From contig JANTQF010000078.1 of assembly GCA_032988165.1 (NCBI GenBank), forward strand, positions 1 through 64,000: 64,000 bases of DNA, in the 5' to 3' direction. This DNA comes from Emmonsiellopsis sp. PD_33. Lineage: Eukaryota; Ascomycota; Eurotiomycetes; Onygenales; Ajellomycetaceae. How positions within the stretch are numbered: position 1 is the first letter of the stretch; every line of letters begins with the position of its first letter. Positions 11,111 through 23,397 of this stretch are shown here, in pieces. A program made the position numbers and the translations under genes. Under the pieces are notes generated by a model that ran no database searches, had not been told where the DNA came from, and was given only the letters and a program-made list of their open reading frames with translations.

Positions 11111-14100
11111 TTATCCCCGCCACCCTCCCTTCGCCTCATCCCCACTGCTCTCATCAGCAGGCATGTCAAAAGGAAGTCCACCCCCCTTGTTCCTTTCCTC
11201 TTCCTCCTCCCCCCTCTCCTCAAACCACTCCTCCAAATCAACATGAATCCTCAACTCCTTTTCAACAAGCACATTCCACACCTTCCTCAGCTCCTCCCGT
11301 CCCATCGCCTCTCTCAAGCCCTGCTCTCTAAACGCCAGTAGAACCAACTCCTTCGCCCAAGGACACGCTCGTATCGCGCGGTAGAACACCTCTCGCGCAC
11401 GTTCGCGCTGAGAGAGCGCGAGTTCGAAGAGAATGTATAGTTTCCATATCGACGGACTAGACTGTACTCCTGAGGGCGGAGGCGCGAGGGCAGCTTCGAA
11501 GGCGGCGCGGACAGAGTGCGCAGTAGAGCCGGCGGAGACGCCCCGATGGAGCTCTGTGTATATAGTAAATATATGGGGGATCAGGGTTGATTGCGTTGGA
11601 AGAGAGCTCGTGGAGTTTCCGCTGGGGTCTGACGGGTGGGTTGTCTTGGTGTGTTGGCGCATAACTGAGCGGACGCGGTCCTCAATTCGGAACCGGGACT
11701 CGTTCCACGCGAAGAGGCTTAGGAATATCGTGTTTTGGGGGAAGAGCGAGATGGAGTCTGCCAGTTCAGTGCGGAGGAGGGAGGGCTTGTAGATTCGGGT
11801 TGATGTTGCGTGGTGATAGAGGAGCTTTGCTTTCGCTTGGAGCAGGAGTTCGCTGAATATCGTCGTTTCTAGCTCATGCGACGAGAGGCGGGAATGGGCA
11901 ATTGCGTAAGTGTTTACTGCAGCATCGATATCAGGGTTGCGGGCAAGGTAAGCCAGCAAGGCAAGGCATTCAGTTGAGCTGACAAATATGTTAGGTTTGC
12001 GTGACGAGAGACCATGCTCTTGACTTGCGGTAAGGAACTGCGCAGAATTGTCAGTAATTTCCAGAAGATATGGTAGGCACGCTTACTCTTTGGGTTTTCA
12101 AAAATTCTGCAGGACTAATGAACAAAGGTGATTTCGTTTCGGTCGACAAAATCTTTGGATCTATGGTACCGTTGGGAATGGCGAGTAGTAGTCGGATTGC
12201 TGTATCGTCGTTATGCTGATCCAGCATCTCCCAGATCCAGGTTCGCCATAGAAGTATGCTGTCGATTTTATCCTCCTCCGAGAAGTTGTCGCTCATCAAG
12301 AGAGCCGTTGTCCACACATGCTCTGCTGTTGTGGTTTGACCGCTCCGAAACTCCATCAAAGCATACGCATTGTATAGCCGAAGATTCGAAGAATGCTTCT
12401 TCAGAAGATTTTTTGCATACCTCTTTGCCTCTTTGTTGTTACAAAGAAACTCGAGAGCAACGGTATATTCTGCAAGATCGTCATGCCGCGGCAACCTGTT
12501 CACCAGATGTCGTAGCGCTCGTCGGGCCCATTCTCCATCGAGAGGGCTATCCTTAGCCATGTAGGTGTTCTGCCATATACGAAGCTCTGAGAACCAAGCT
12601 TGGTTCCCAAATAATGTGTCGGAACTATTCGCAAAAGTATGAAGAGGAAAAGCGTTGGGCTCATTCTGGATGGAATCTTCGCTGCCACGGGCCAGGTCTG
12701 AAAACCAAACCGATGACTGGCTGCCGAATTGGTCGAGCAAACTATTTCGAACAAATGGGTCGCCGCGCCATTGTGCTAGGATTTTCGAGTTCTTGTCGGA
12801 GGCCAACGGTGGCAGTCGACAAAATACGAGGAAAGCGTCGAGAAGCAGATCGCCGGAATCTGATAGTGGAATGAGAAAATCGTTTATGTCCGAAGAGAGG
12901 ATCACCCGGTAAGGGTCATCTTCCTGCACATCATCCAGAGTACGAGCTGGGAGGCGTGAATGGCACATTCGATGTCGTTCAGATTGCTCCCAGGATTCGA
13001 AGACCAATTTATCATTTATATCCCGGTCAGGTGCATCCGACTTGGCTTCGGGGGCCGAGTTCTCCCCCTTATCCCAGCCTTTGGCACCAATTTCGCCTAT
13101 CCTCGCCGCCTCGCAGTCCCAAAATTCAGAAAAGGAGGATACAGCATGATCCAAGCCTTTAGATATATCAATCGTATTAGGGCGGAAGAAATTGAACTCT
13201 AAAATTGCCTGCCAGAGAGCCACAGCATGCTCTGTGAAGCCTGATTCTTCCATAAAGAGACTTAATCGGAGGATAAGGTATATACTGATGACGGCTTTTT
13301 CGCGAGTATTTTCGCGGCCTCCATTGATCTTCAGGCAATCAATAAAAACCGATCGACATTGTTCGTATGTGAAAGTAAGAAAACGCGTCTGCTGAAAGTC
13401 CAAGTATTTGATCCAAAGGCTGGTATAATCGGGGTTGGCTTGCAAAATGCTTTTCCACCTATCCGACAGCATTTTTGTATCCCACAATTTTGATGCCTCT
13501 TCCATCATACCTATCAGGAGACGGTCCCTGGGGGCTTTTGAAGGTACCTTATTTAAAGCTTTCTCGTACAAAGAAATTTTGATGTCAGCGACACTTCTCC
13601 TCTCCGCTGAAGTAAGTCTGCGCTGTCCATCACTCTCAGCAACCCCAACCAAAGATTCTTGGTGATTAATCAGCTGTAGCCATCCATCAACATCCTCTGG
13701 ATGTTCTATGACTCTTCTAGATAATTCAGCGTTTCGCCGCCTTGAATTTTCGTCGTCCAAATCCAAACTCGAATCTGAAATAAGCTCGAGATCCTCGGGT
13801 AGCTCCCCAGATAGCTTAGCCTTCCCTTCGATTGACCTATAATCAATCAAAGCATCATGATCTGGTGTTAATTCCCTGGATGATGTTTCATTATAAAGGC
13901 GCCTCCTCTTTCTAGCTCCATCGGAACTCAAAGGGAGGAAATCCTTTTGGGAGTCGAGAACGGGATTATTTTGCGGATCCTGCCGTACACGATGCAGTTT
14001 TATGTGCTTTCTGGCCTGCTTCCGGAGGAGATCCCTGTTTTTATGTTTTGGGCCATCATAGCCGCCGACATCGTGTCTGATCACCACTGTGCTCCCGTCA

Positions 14101-14620
14101 AGCTCATCGCGGTCAATGCGATAGCGTCGAGGCAGTCCAAGAACCCTCCCAGAGCTAGCTCTGTAATATTGTGGAATGCTGTAACGATGCAACGTGCCGT
14201 AGGTCACATTGTACTTGTCGCCTTTTCTATCCACGGTAAATAACTCCTGCTCGTCGGGCTTACTTGGCCGATATCGCGTGCTTTCAAGAGGCTCCGGGTG
14301 TGCATGTTCTTCTATATCTTCGGTTCGACCAGAAGCATAGCGGGTCCGGTCAGCTTTCCGTGGACGCGAATGGTCCCTATGTGTCGAATGCCTAGATTCA
14401 TGTCTAGACCGTTCGTGTCTTCTCGAAGGTTTCCCTTCTTCAGTTTCACGATGGCTCTTGTCGCCGGCGGAGGGGGTGCTGGATATCTTCGGCCGGAAGC
14501 TTGCGAATTTCGGGATTGGTTTTTTGTCCTGGCGCGTTTGAGAGTCAGTCCACCAAGCACAAACAGGTACGGAGGGGGGAAACGAGCACAGACACCAACC
14601 TTGCTGCCCTCCGAATCCAT
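11111..14620 (-). CDS. NRDE2: NRDE2-family nuclear RNA regulator
   Basis: Three exons: 14600-14620 (seven codons), 12087-14528 and 11111-12037; 1129 residues. The tiny first exon MDSEGSK joins in frame to DKKPIPKFASFRPK, the usual NRDE2 N-terminal pattern. An Arg/Ser/His-rich nuclear-type region follows, then from about residue 280 to the end a long run of TPR/HAT-like helical repeats. These include ELSRRVIEHPEDVDGW and DPYRVILSSDINDFLIPL, the signature of the family domain. NRDE2 proteins act in the nucleus with the helicase Mtr4 and modulate exosome-dependent RNA decay and, in some organisms, RNAi-linked silencing. The last intron has a TACTGAC branch site and CGCAG acceptor. The reading frame continues far upstream of 14620, but that part overlaps the first intron and the UTP10 promoter. 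Confidence 0.88.
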
Positions 14621-14922
14621 TTCCACTGCGGTGTCGAGCTGTCGAGATGTAGATATCTCGTCGCGGTTGACGTTGGGTGGAGAATGCGGCCGCGTGCACT
14701 TGCTGTTTTGGGCGGAGCCGCGCTCGTGAAAAACTTCCGTTCTGGGCATAGAATTTTTGGGGAATTTCTCCCTCGCGCGGCGAAAAGCTTGAACTCTCCA
14801 GCAGCAGTCCGAGCAGTCTCGTCACGACAGCCAGAAGAGCGGCCGCTGGGATTTCTTGTGACTGGTGATGCTCCGGGCTATGGGTTTGAATTTCTGACCG
14901 TCCACCCCCCCCAGCAATCACA
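14621..14922. promoter_or_regulatory. Shared promoter between NRDE2 and UTP10
   Basis: About 300 bases separate the NRDE2 start codon (minus strand) from the UTP10 start codon (plus strand), so both 5' leaders and promoters must fit here. No TATA-like element stands out. Head-to-head placement suggests a bidirectional promoter, which is inference from spacing. Confidence 0.5.
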
Positions 14923-17900
14923 ATGGCGTCCGCCCTCGCCGCGCAGCTGTCGCAGATTGCGGCAACCTCTACGCACCAGCTCGACTTGAAGGCCCAGAAA
15001 GCTGCTCACTCCAAGTCCTTGATATTTGAGCCGAGAGATGCGGCATCTCAGAGTTTCGACACGATATACCAAATATGTTACGAGGGGTTCCAGGAATTAT
15101 GCGCATTGGATTCGAGATTTGCCAAGTTCCGGCGGACTATATTCAGCGAGCAAAGCAAAACGGAAGATAGGCTGGAAATGAATGCGGACCAGAACAAGGA
15201 GCTGGATAACGTGCTGGAAGACTTTTTGGCCCTTGTTGGAAGCCGACTTTTGCTTCAGCCCGCCATCAAGGCCGTTGAGTGGCTCGTTCGTCGCTTTCGG
15301 TATGCCCAAATTTTTCTTTATCATTTTGCTGCTGCCACGATAGCTAACTATTCATTCACAGGATTCACGAATATAACGCAGACTTCCTCCTCCTTACTTT
15401 CCTCCCATATCATACGACAGATCTTTTCAAGGTCCTTTTGTCAATTTTACCCGAGACTCTTCCCCCCACGTTCAAAGCCTTTAATCCTTATAGACGAAGT
15501 TTGACCCCTCCGCCTCGGCATCCAATCGTCCATAGCGCCGCTACAAATAAACCCTTTTTTGCTGCATTCAACAACTATGTTCTACAGGTTAGCAAGGCTC
15601 AGGCTAGTTACCAAGGCCTCTTGTCGTTCTGGGCGGGTATCACAACAGAGGCTGTGGCTAGCATGCTCGATTCCGCCAAGTCTGGAAGAAGGGAAGTGGA
15701 AAAGAGGAACCAGGAGGACGTTTTGATTCAAATCCTTCCCGTCCTGCATAGTGGATTCTCGCTGGGGAAGGTTCCCGAGCTCGTTGTCGGTTGCTACATG
15801 CTTTGCGTTGTGATTGCCAACAAGGTTGACCTCGAAGATAAAGTGGTGGACGGCCTGATGGAAGCTGTCGCTGGAACTTGGACGCCGGACACCCGTCTGG
15901 CCGGCATGACTTGTTTGTCGGTCTTATCCCAGAACAAATCTTCTTCCGGGATCCCTAAGAATGTTTTAAAATCGGTCATCCGTCTTGAAAACTCGATTGA
16001 CATGATAACCGAACTCCGTGCTCGATACTCAATGCCCGAGTTTATACTTGCTTTGATTGACGGATGTGCCCGTGACATCAGCAACCAAAAAGATATGTCC
16101 GCGCTGACTTTTATTGACAACATCATACGGCGTAACATATTGGAACCAGAAACGCTATCGAAGGCCATGGTTGTTATTCTAAGGGCAACAAGCAGCTTGC
16201 AAAAATCTGGAGTTATACCTGAAGCCACCCGAACCGTACTTTCAGGATTGATTCAACATTTTACCGAATCCGAGGCGTTGGCTCCCGTTCTTCAAAGTGC
16301 TGTCCGGCAATCGAACGTTGACATCAATGCCCTAGAAATGGGTCTTGAGGCCGTCCTCGAGAGTAGTTTCGCTCCAATGGCCATAGAAGACGTGGAGATG
16401 GAAGACGCTGACGACGTGGCTGAGAAAGAAGATACGTTCACTAAGGCTATCGAATCGATTCCACAGACAACTGAGGAAATCTCCTTTCTTGCTGGACAAA
16501 CCTCTCCAGCATTCAAGCTTTTGGCCCATGCTTTTGTTCAAGCCACGGGAAACAAGAAAAAGGTATCTCAATTTATTGATTTGCCCATCCTAAAACGAAG
16601 CGCAGCCTTGCAATCCCCTCGTTATCTTTCTTTCTTCATCTGCTTCTTCTCCGGGCCATATCCACCAGTCAGCAGAGCAAGCGCTATCAGTGTTGTGGCG
16701 TCGTGCCTCTCTGAGAACGCCGACAAGAGTGCCGACATGCAAGCTATCCTACCTTATATAATATCGGGGCTTTGTGATTCATCTGAAAGGGTTCGGCGCG
16801 AAGCAGCTGGCTTGCTTGCAGCTTTCGGACGAGCAAGCTCAAAAACCAAGGGTGAGGCGGAACACAAAAGCGGAAACTCGTGGGGATTTGGGTCTATATA
16901 TGGGAAGAGTGATCGCTCAAAATCTCTTCAATGGCTACCGCCGCGAGATGTATACAAGATCATCAGTTCTGCTTTACTTCCCGGCCTAGAAGAATACATA
17001 CTCGACCCGTCTCAAATTTCGACTGTGACTATAAACGCAATTCGCGGGACGACTGAGGGGACAGATATCGAACTCAAAAAAGCCGTTCGACTCGAACTTT
17101 TCACATTCTTGTGTTTTCACATCAAAGCAACCCCTCTTTACGCGGTAAAGCTGGCCCTTCTCAAGATTATCAACTGCATTGGAAAGGTTGGCTCGACATC
17201 TCGCACTGAGGAACTTTCACCACTCTTAGACCAATGGAAGGGTTTGAGCGAAGAGGATATAACGAATATCGCCAATAGCGAACAAATCAATATTGCCGAG
17301 GTGGAGGAACAGGTCCTTAAAACAGTGTCAGAAAAGCACAAGAATTCGGTCAATATACTGCTGTCGTCTGTTACTTCAAAATCCAAAGCTTCTAGGCCCG
17401 ACTTTTTGAGGGCAGTCTTTAACCGCCTGGCCGCGGTTTGGCCATCACTTAACGAGGATAATGAGATTGCAGCTGCAGATTCTTTCCTTGAAATTGCCCT
17501 TGGACTTTCCGCTGGAAACGAAGGGCTAGGAGGTCCATGCAGAGACCTACTCAGAAAAGTTGATCTCTCTGGACCAATCCTTACTCGCTTCCTCAAAAAG
17601 ATCTCGACTTCTGTCGTGGATATAGACTCTCAAGCACCCGCGGCTAAGAGACGTCGAACGAGCCAGAACAATATGATTGCGATGAGCACAAGAAATCCCA
17701 AGGAATTAAACCAAATAATCGAGAAAATCACATTTATCCTCGAGCTGATCGATGGATCAAATCCAGAAAACCATCCTGAGCTTATTGGGGGACTGTTCCA
17801 GACTTTAACCGCCTTGCATCACCTCAAATTGCAGCTTCAGTCAGAAATGAGCTACCTCCTCAGTCTTGTTCTTGGAATAATGCTCGCGATTATCAACAAG

Positions 17901-20656
17901 GCGAAAGCGTCGCCGAGACAAAAACTAGATACGTCGGTCATTCGAGCTGATCTGATAATCGATTGTGTTCGCACATCGCAGAGCCCTCAAGTGCAGAATA
18001 CCGCTCTCTTGTTGGTGGCAGGGCTGGCTACCATCGCTCCAGAGCTTATCCTGCACAGTGTCATGCCGATATTTACATTCATGGGGTCTAATGTTTTGAA
18101 AAAGGATGACGAGTATTCAGCTCTTGTCATTGATCAGGTATTTATAACACCCCGTACAATTTGTCTAGCTCACCTAACTAATTTCCTTCCCAGACTATCG
18201 ACCAGGTCGTCCCACCCCTAATCCAGTCATTGCGCAACCAAAAACGGGACGTGGTTTCGGGTACCTCAGAACTCCTTCTCAGCTTTACCGCGGCTTTTGA
18301 ACATATTCCATCGCATCGCCGCCTTCGACTCTTCGAGGCATTGATCACCAAGCTGGGTACCGAGGACTTCCTTTTCGCTGTGTTTGCAATGCTCGCGAAC
18401 AGATACGGCATGGATCGCAATGTTTTAGGCCTAATGACAAGCCTTGCAGCCAACATGGAAGCGGACTTGCAACTAATCGTAAGTCATTTCCTATTTGTAT
18501 AACCATTCAGCTGCTTATTTTCGTATTGCAGGCTTATACCAAATACCTGGATCTCGTCCGTGACGCTTTATTGCCAAAACCTAATCTTTCACGCGTCCTA
18601 CTTGGAGTTGGTGGGGAGGATGGACGAGAGCCACCGAAAATTGCCGCGGATCTATTGCAAGCCTTGGCCCATCTTCTTCGAAGCCCATCGTTAAGTGCAA
18701 AGATGACCAAGATTTTCGAATTCGACGATTCGGAAGTGGCGCCCAAAATTCACAATCTCTTCTCTCGCATTCTGGAACAATTACTAGGATTGTCTGACAG
18801 CGTCAGGACAAGCAAGCCTGTTAGCAAAGCCTGCGGCGATGCGTTGGGTTCACTACTGGGAACGCTCTCCTTGATCGACTTCCTGGATACCATTGAGGTC
18901 CTCCTTCGAAGACCCAACGACGATCTTCGACGAAGAGTCCTGAGACTATTGGAAAATAGGTTAGAGCAAACTCACGATAAGGACAGCGCCTCACAAACCA
19001 GAGTTTTAGCGTTTTTATCTACATTGATCGGCATACTCGAGTCGTCCCCAGATGTGCTTCTCAAGCATGCTGCTGTGGCCTGCGTCGACAGGATCGCAGA
19101 GAAGTACGGAAAGAAGGATCCAGCCGCAGTTGTCGAGGCCGCCAAGGTTGTTGCTGGAGAGAGCTGTGTTGGCCAGGCAGACGACCGCATCCGTGTGATT
19201 GGCATGTTGTGCCTTGCTTCCATCACTGAGGTCCTGGGTGAAGCTATCATCCCTGTTTTGCCCGCAATATTTTCTCGTGCATTTAGCCTCTTGAAAGCTA
19301 GTTTGGAATCAAGCAAGAAGAACATCCAACTACATGATGCGGTTTACTCGCTCATCTGTACCTTGCTTACCCATGTCCCGTGGATGGTATCGGATGAACA
19401 TTTGAGCAGCATCCTGCAGCTCTCCTTCAAGTCAGCCACTGCCGATCTTCCGGAAGAGAGTGATGATAACCGAAGGGGGGCATTGCAGCTCCTTGCGAGA
19501 CGTGTCGACGTTACTGAAACTTTCAAATCTATCGATTCCAATTGGTCGTTCGCTATTGCCGCTGGTCCCAGGGTAAGATATTCTTCACGTTCAATATTCA
19601 GGGTGAACTAATTAGGCTAATACATCAACAGGCTGCAAATGAACTGCCTAAGATCACAAGCGTTGCGATTGAAAAACATCCGAAATCGTCAACGGCCAAG
19701 AATGTGCCTGTTTTGACGAAATTGTTGCAGAAAGCGCTCGATATTCGCCGTACCCAGTTCGCACCAAGGACTAGTAAGAGCTATGCGGAGGACGATGTCA
19801 ATGACATTGAAGATCAGGTAAATGAGGTGGCAATAAAGATGATCTACAAATTGAACGACACGATATTCCGGCCACTATTCATCCAGTTGACGGAATGGGC
19901 TACGACCGGTGTTTCGAAATCAGACAGTGTTGGAAGATTGATGAGGCTTACAACCTTCTACAAATTCCTCGGTACATTCTTCGGTACCCTCAAGTCCATC
20001 GTCACTGGCTACTCGAGTTACATCATTGAGAGCACCGTTGCGATCCTCAAATCCACACGGTGCAACGATAAGGAGTCCAAGAATCTATGGTTAGCAACCA
20101 TGCACATGCTCCGCAACTCCTTCGAGCATGATCAAGATGGTAATTACCACCATAGTCCATATTCCCTATCCCTTATCCATACCCCGAAGAGTTTTTACTG
20201 ACCATGTACCCAGAATTCTGGCAATCCCCCACCCATCTCTCCGCCATCTCCGCCCCCCTCGTCGCCCAACTTTCCCACTCCACCAACCCGGGCACCCTAA
20301 AACTCATCACCAACGAAGCAATCCCCACAATCGTCGAGCTGGCCGCCGCCGCCGACTCGCCAGATAACCACAAGGAGCTCAACACAGCCATCATGAGATT
20401 CATGCGTGCCGGAACCAGTGCCAGCGGTAGCAAGAATGGCGGCGATAACCCATACACACGCCTTGCGGCGGTTAAATGCGAGCAGGCCCTGACAGAACGA
20501 CTGGGCGAGGAGTGGCTGGCTCTATTGCCCGAGATGCTGCCGCATATTAGTGAGTTGATGGAGGATGATGATGAGAATGTTGAGAAGGAAGTGAGGAGGT
20601 GGGTGTTGGCGATTGAGGAGGTTTTGGGGGAGAAATTGGATGATATGTTGGTGTAG
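14923..20656 (+). CDS. UTP10: U3 snoRNP / small-subunit processome protein Utp10 (HEATR1 family)
   Basis: Six exons: 14923-15299, 15362-18137, 18194-18478, 18532-19572, 19632-20139 and 20214-20656. They sum to 5430 nt, or 1809 residues, the normal size for fungal Utp10. The protein is a long HEAT-repeat scaffold of the t-UTP/UtpA subcomplex; in the nucleolus it supports rDNA transcription and early 18S pre-rRNA processing. The N-terminus (MASALAAQLSQIAATSTHQLD...HSKSLIFEPRDAA) and the following DFLLLTFLPYH...LF are characteristic of the family. The C-terminal BP28CT-type region lies at about residues 1490-1650 and includes FRPLFIQLTEWA. All introns are short (51-74 nt) with GT-AG ends. It shares its upstream region with NRDE2. 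Confidence 0.95.
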
Positions 20657-21390
20657 GTAGGTAGAATGGAGAAGGGAGGTGAACGGATCATATATGAAGA
20701 ATAAAAAATTATGGGAGAATTTGCGCTATTGTTTGTTTCTGGTGTTTTTGTTGTATTATTTTTTGGCGAAGATTGTCTGCTCTTATTTTTTCTTTTTCGT
20801 TTCCATTTTTGCTGGTTGATTTTTCAACTATCCTTTCCATCTGATTTATTTCATTCTCCCTTGCATTGAAACAACGCACGAGAGAGAGCTTGTATGTATA
20901 CACACCCATATATCACATAGATATAGATCTTTCAAAATTTTATTCTGTTCAAACGGAGGCAATTTATTTGTCTTCCATAAACCGGTCAGATGGATACGTT
21001 TCACAGTTACATCAATTCTCAATTTGTGATGCGATAGGAGATAGGTAGGGGACAAAACAGGCAGCTCTGGTGTCTCCAATAACTACACCATATGATGATG
21101 CCATCCGCGACCTTGCAATCTAGAAAACCACGATTGCAATTAACTCGGCGGCAATCTGAGGACGAGAGGGAACGCGGTAATGGCAGAGGGTGAGGGGGGT
21201 GATAACCTCCAATTTGGCAGCAGTAGTGCATGGGTGTGGAAGGTATTTAAAAAAAAGAAGAAAAAAATTTGCCTACAACTTTCAGTTTGTCCGTTATCAA
21301 TCTGAGCATAAGTAAAGAGGAGGAAGCAACAAGAGACAAATGCCCGAAATAATAATAGATAGATAGAATAACCAAACCCCCCCCAACTTC
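20657..21390. other. Intergenic region between convergent genes
   Basis: UTP10 (plus) and the nitrilase (minus) converge on this 0.7 kb. The first part is T-rich, typical of a fungal 3' UTR, and there is an A-rich run near 21250-21270. No gene or structured RNA recognised. Confidence 0.55.
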
Positions 21391-22830
21391 CTAGACTGGC
21401 GGCGGATTCAAATCCAACCCATCAACCGTCAACTTGAACGCATCATTTCGCGAATAACTACCCGCAACATCCAGATCCAAACGGCCTCGTTCGCAGTCTT
21501 CAAAATCGACTTCGGTAATCAGTATATGACTGCCGTCACTGGCGTTATCTGATACATTCCACAACGGCCCTGAGAGGACCTTTCCCATAGGCCCTATTAT
21601 GCATGAGCCGCCGCCTGAGAGATAAGGGTCTGAGGTTGTTGAGGCTGCGGTTGGGGATGTTTCCATTTCGGTTTGTTTTTCCGTTTGGGTATCTGTATGG
21701 TCAGGCCAGGTGATTTCATGGTCATCTTCGATGAGAATAGATTTCCTGTGGCATTTTGATGATGATGAGGGAGGACCCGGATGTGGAGATTGCGTGAATG
21801 GATCTAGATCCTTCTCCGCCCCGTTGATAACAGCAGGATGATGTCCCTCGATGTCAGGGAATGGATGGACTCCGTCGGCTTCAGACTTATTTTCCGCCTC
21901 GGTAAGGACATTCGGGTCATTGCATGGCCATACTATCTCATGCTCCCCTTCCATGGTCGTTATGGAAGGTTGCCGAGTATGCCGTTCCGGTCGACGGCTT
22001 GTTTGTCGGGTAGACGACCTGCTCTCTATCGCATGATGGGTTCGACTCCGTTGACGATCCGTAATCCACGACGGAAGCTCACTCTGACGAACACACTGGT
22101 TTGCACTGAGAACGACAGCGCGCCCCTCGAATGCCACCGTGCGCATCAACGGTAGCCATGTATCCCTTGCATCCGCCGTAGGCGCAAGATAAAGATTCAC
22201 ATTCTGCGAGTATAGACTCTGTCGTAGGAGGGGCATAAAGTTCTCCCAGCAAATTGCAGCAGCAAGCGTGAGCTTCACCCCGTTAATCTCAGTCGTAACA
22301 GCCTTTAGCGTCGATGGGGATCCTTGAGCCCACACCAACCGCTCACTACCCGTTGGCATCACCTTTCTCCTCTTCCCCAGCACCCCGCGTTTCGGATCCA
22401 CGTATACAACCGCACAGTATAAACTACCACCAGCCCTCTCAATCAACCCAACAATGAGCAAGACACCTGTCTCCCTCGCCACGCGCTCGAGATACTCTCT
22501 TGTCCCATCGCCGCGGTAGTTCTTCCCCTTCGCAACGGGGAGAATCCGGTCGACCCATTCGTCGCCAGCGCCAGAGGGGGTATCACCAAGGTCAACGGCT
22601 GCATGGTAGTACTGCAGGTACTGATCACGACCATAGTGCTCGCGGGCACCAACAGCGGCACCGAAGGTGCATGTGCGCGGGTATCCGCCCAGGTAGGCTT
22701 CTGGGAAGAGGAGGACGTGAGCACCTCGAGAGGCGGCGTGGTGGGTACTCTGCTCTAGGGCTTGAAGAGTTTCAGAAAGCGTGTCCCGGGTGCGCGACTG
22801 GGCCACGGCGACATTTAGCTTTTGAGGCAT
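21391..22830 (-). CDS. Nitrilase / carbon-nitrogen hydrolase with a large inserted segment
   Basis: One exon, 479 residues, starting at the ATG read from 22830. It belongs to the nitrilase superfamily, which hydrolyses nitriles or related C-N bonds through a Cys-Glu-Lys triad. Catalytic candidates are Glu44 (LFPEAYLGGYPR), Lys156 (GKRRKVMPTGSERLVW) and Cys194 (AAICWENFMPLLR), in the spacing of true nitrilases. The C-terminal strand-rich part (GGGSCIIGPMGKVLSGPLW) follows a segment of about 130 residues, roughly 268-400, that is rich in Ser, Thr, Glu, Asp and His. Typical nitrilases are about 320-350 residues, so this is an insertion. No in-frame GT-AG intron was needed to explain it. Substrate cannot be predicted. 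A cytosolic enzyme is likely, as no signal peptide is visible. Confidence 0.87.
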   Translation of the reverse strand: MPQKLNVAVAQSRTRDTLSETLQALEQSTHHAASRGAHVLLFPEAYLGGYPRTCTFGAAVGAREHYGRDQYLQYYHAAVDLGDTPSGAGDEWVDRILPVAKGKNYRGDGTREYLERVARETGVLLIVGLIERAGGSLYCAVVYVDPKRGVLGKRRKVMPTGSERLVWAQGSPSTLKAVTTEINGVKLTLAAAICWENFMPLLRQSLYSQNVNLYLAPTADARDTWLPLMRTVAFEGRAVVLSANQCVRQSELPSWITDRQRSRTHHAIESRSSTRQTSRRPERHTRQPSITTMEGEHEIVWPCNDPNVLTEAENKSEADGVHPFPDIEGHHPAVINGAEKDLDPFTQSPHPGPPSSSSKCHRKSILIEDDHEITWPDHTDTQTEKQTEMETSPTAASTTSDPYLSGGGSCIIGPMGKVLSGPLWNVSDNASDGSHILITEVDFEDCERGRLDLDVAGSYSRNDAFKLTVDGLDLNPPPV

Positions 22831-23397
22831 GGTGGGATAGCTTGCGGGATGTGGGTTGGGAGCTCAGGGATGCTGGTTGGGGTATTGGTTAGTGGGCAGA
22901 AGGGTGTAAGTAGTAGTAGCAGTGCATGATTGGAGCAGACTCGGGCGGTAATTATACGATTTCTGAAGAGAAGAAGCTCGAGATCCCGAGATTATATCAA
23001 ATCCCGGTGGTGTTTATAGTAGTTCAGCTGGTCCTTTTTCACACAGCCAAGTGGTGGGAAGTTCAGTTGTCGTCGGCAATTCCCCCGCTCGGCTCTTGCT
23101 AGGCGATGACGTAATCGGCAACCGGCATCGGATCCCGCCTGAGCTTAAACAGAGCTTCACTTTAGATAAGTAGTTAGCTATAAGTTGAAGTATTACTCTA
23201 GATTGACTAATCTGAGCTTCATTTTCTCGGGTTATACTAGGTCCCCGGGAAGCAGTTGGGGTTGTCTCGAATATAATGTATTAACGAGGGTGGACATATT
23301 TGATACGTTCACATTCTAATATAGCGCCTATTGCATTGCATTCCCCTATTTCCCTAGAACCCATATACTATTCTTTAACAGAGCCAATAGATATGTC
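22831..23397. other. Intergenic region upstream of the nitrilase
   Basis: It contains the nitrilase promoter and the 3' end of the next minus-strand gene. A moderately AT-rich patch lies at about 23160-23400. No gene recognised. Confidence 0.5.

Noticed and set aside
11433..11792. 119-codon plus-strand frame over NRDE2
   Set aside because: Antisense shadow of the NRDE2 exon.
12051..14921. Extending NRDE2 upstream to 14921 in the long open frame
   Set aside because: The extension overlaps a good GTTGGT...CAG intron and the UTP10 leader, has no conserved content, and the short first exon restores the family-typical N-terminus.
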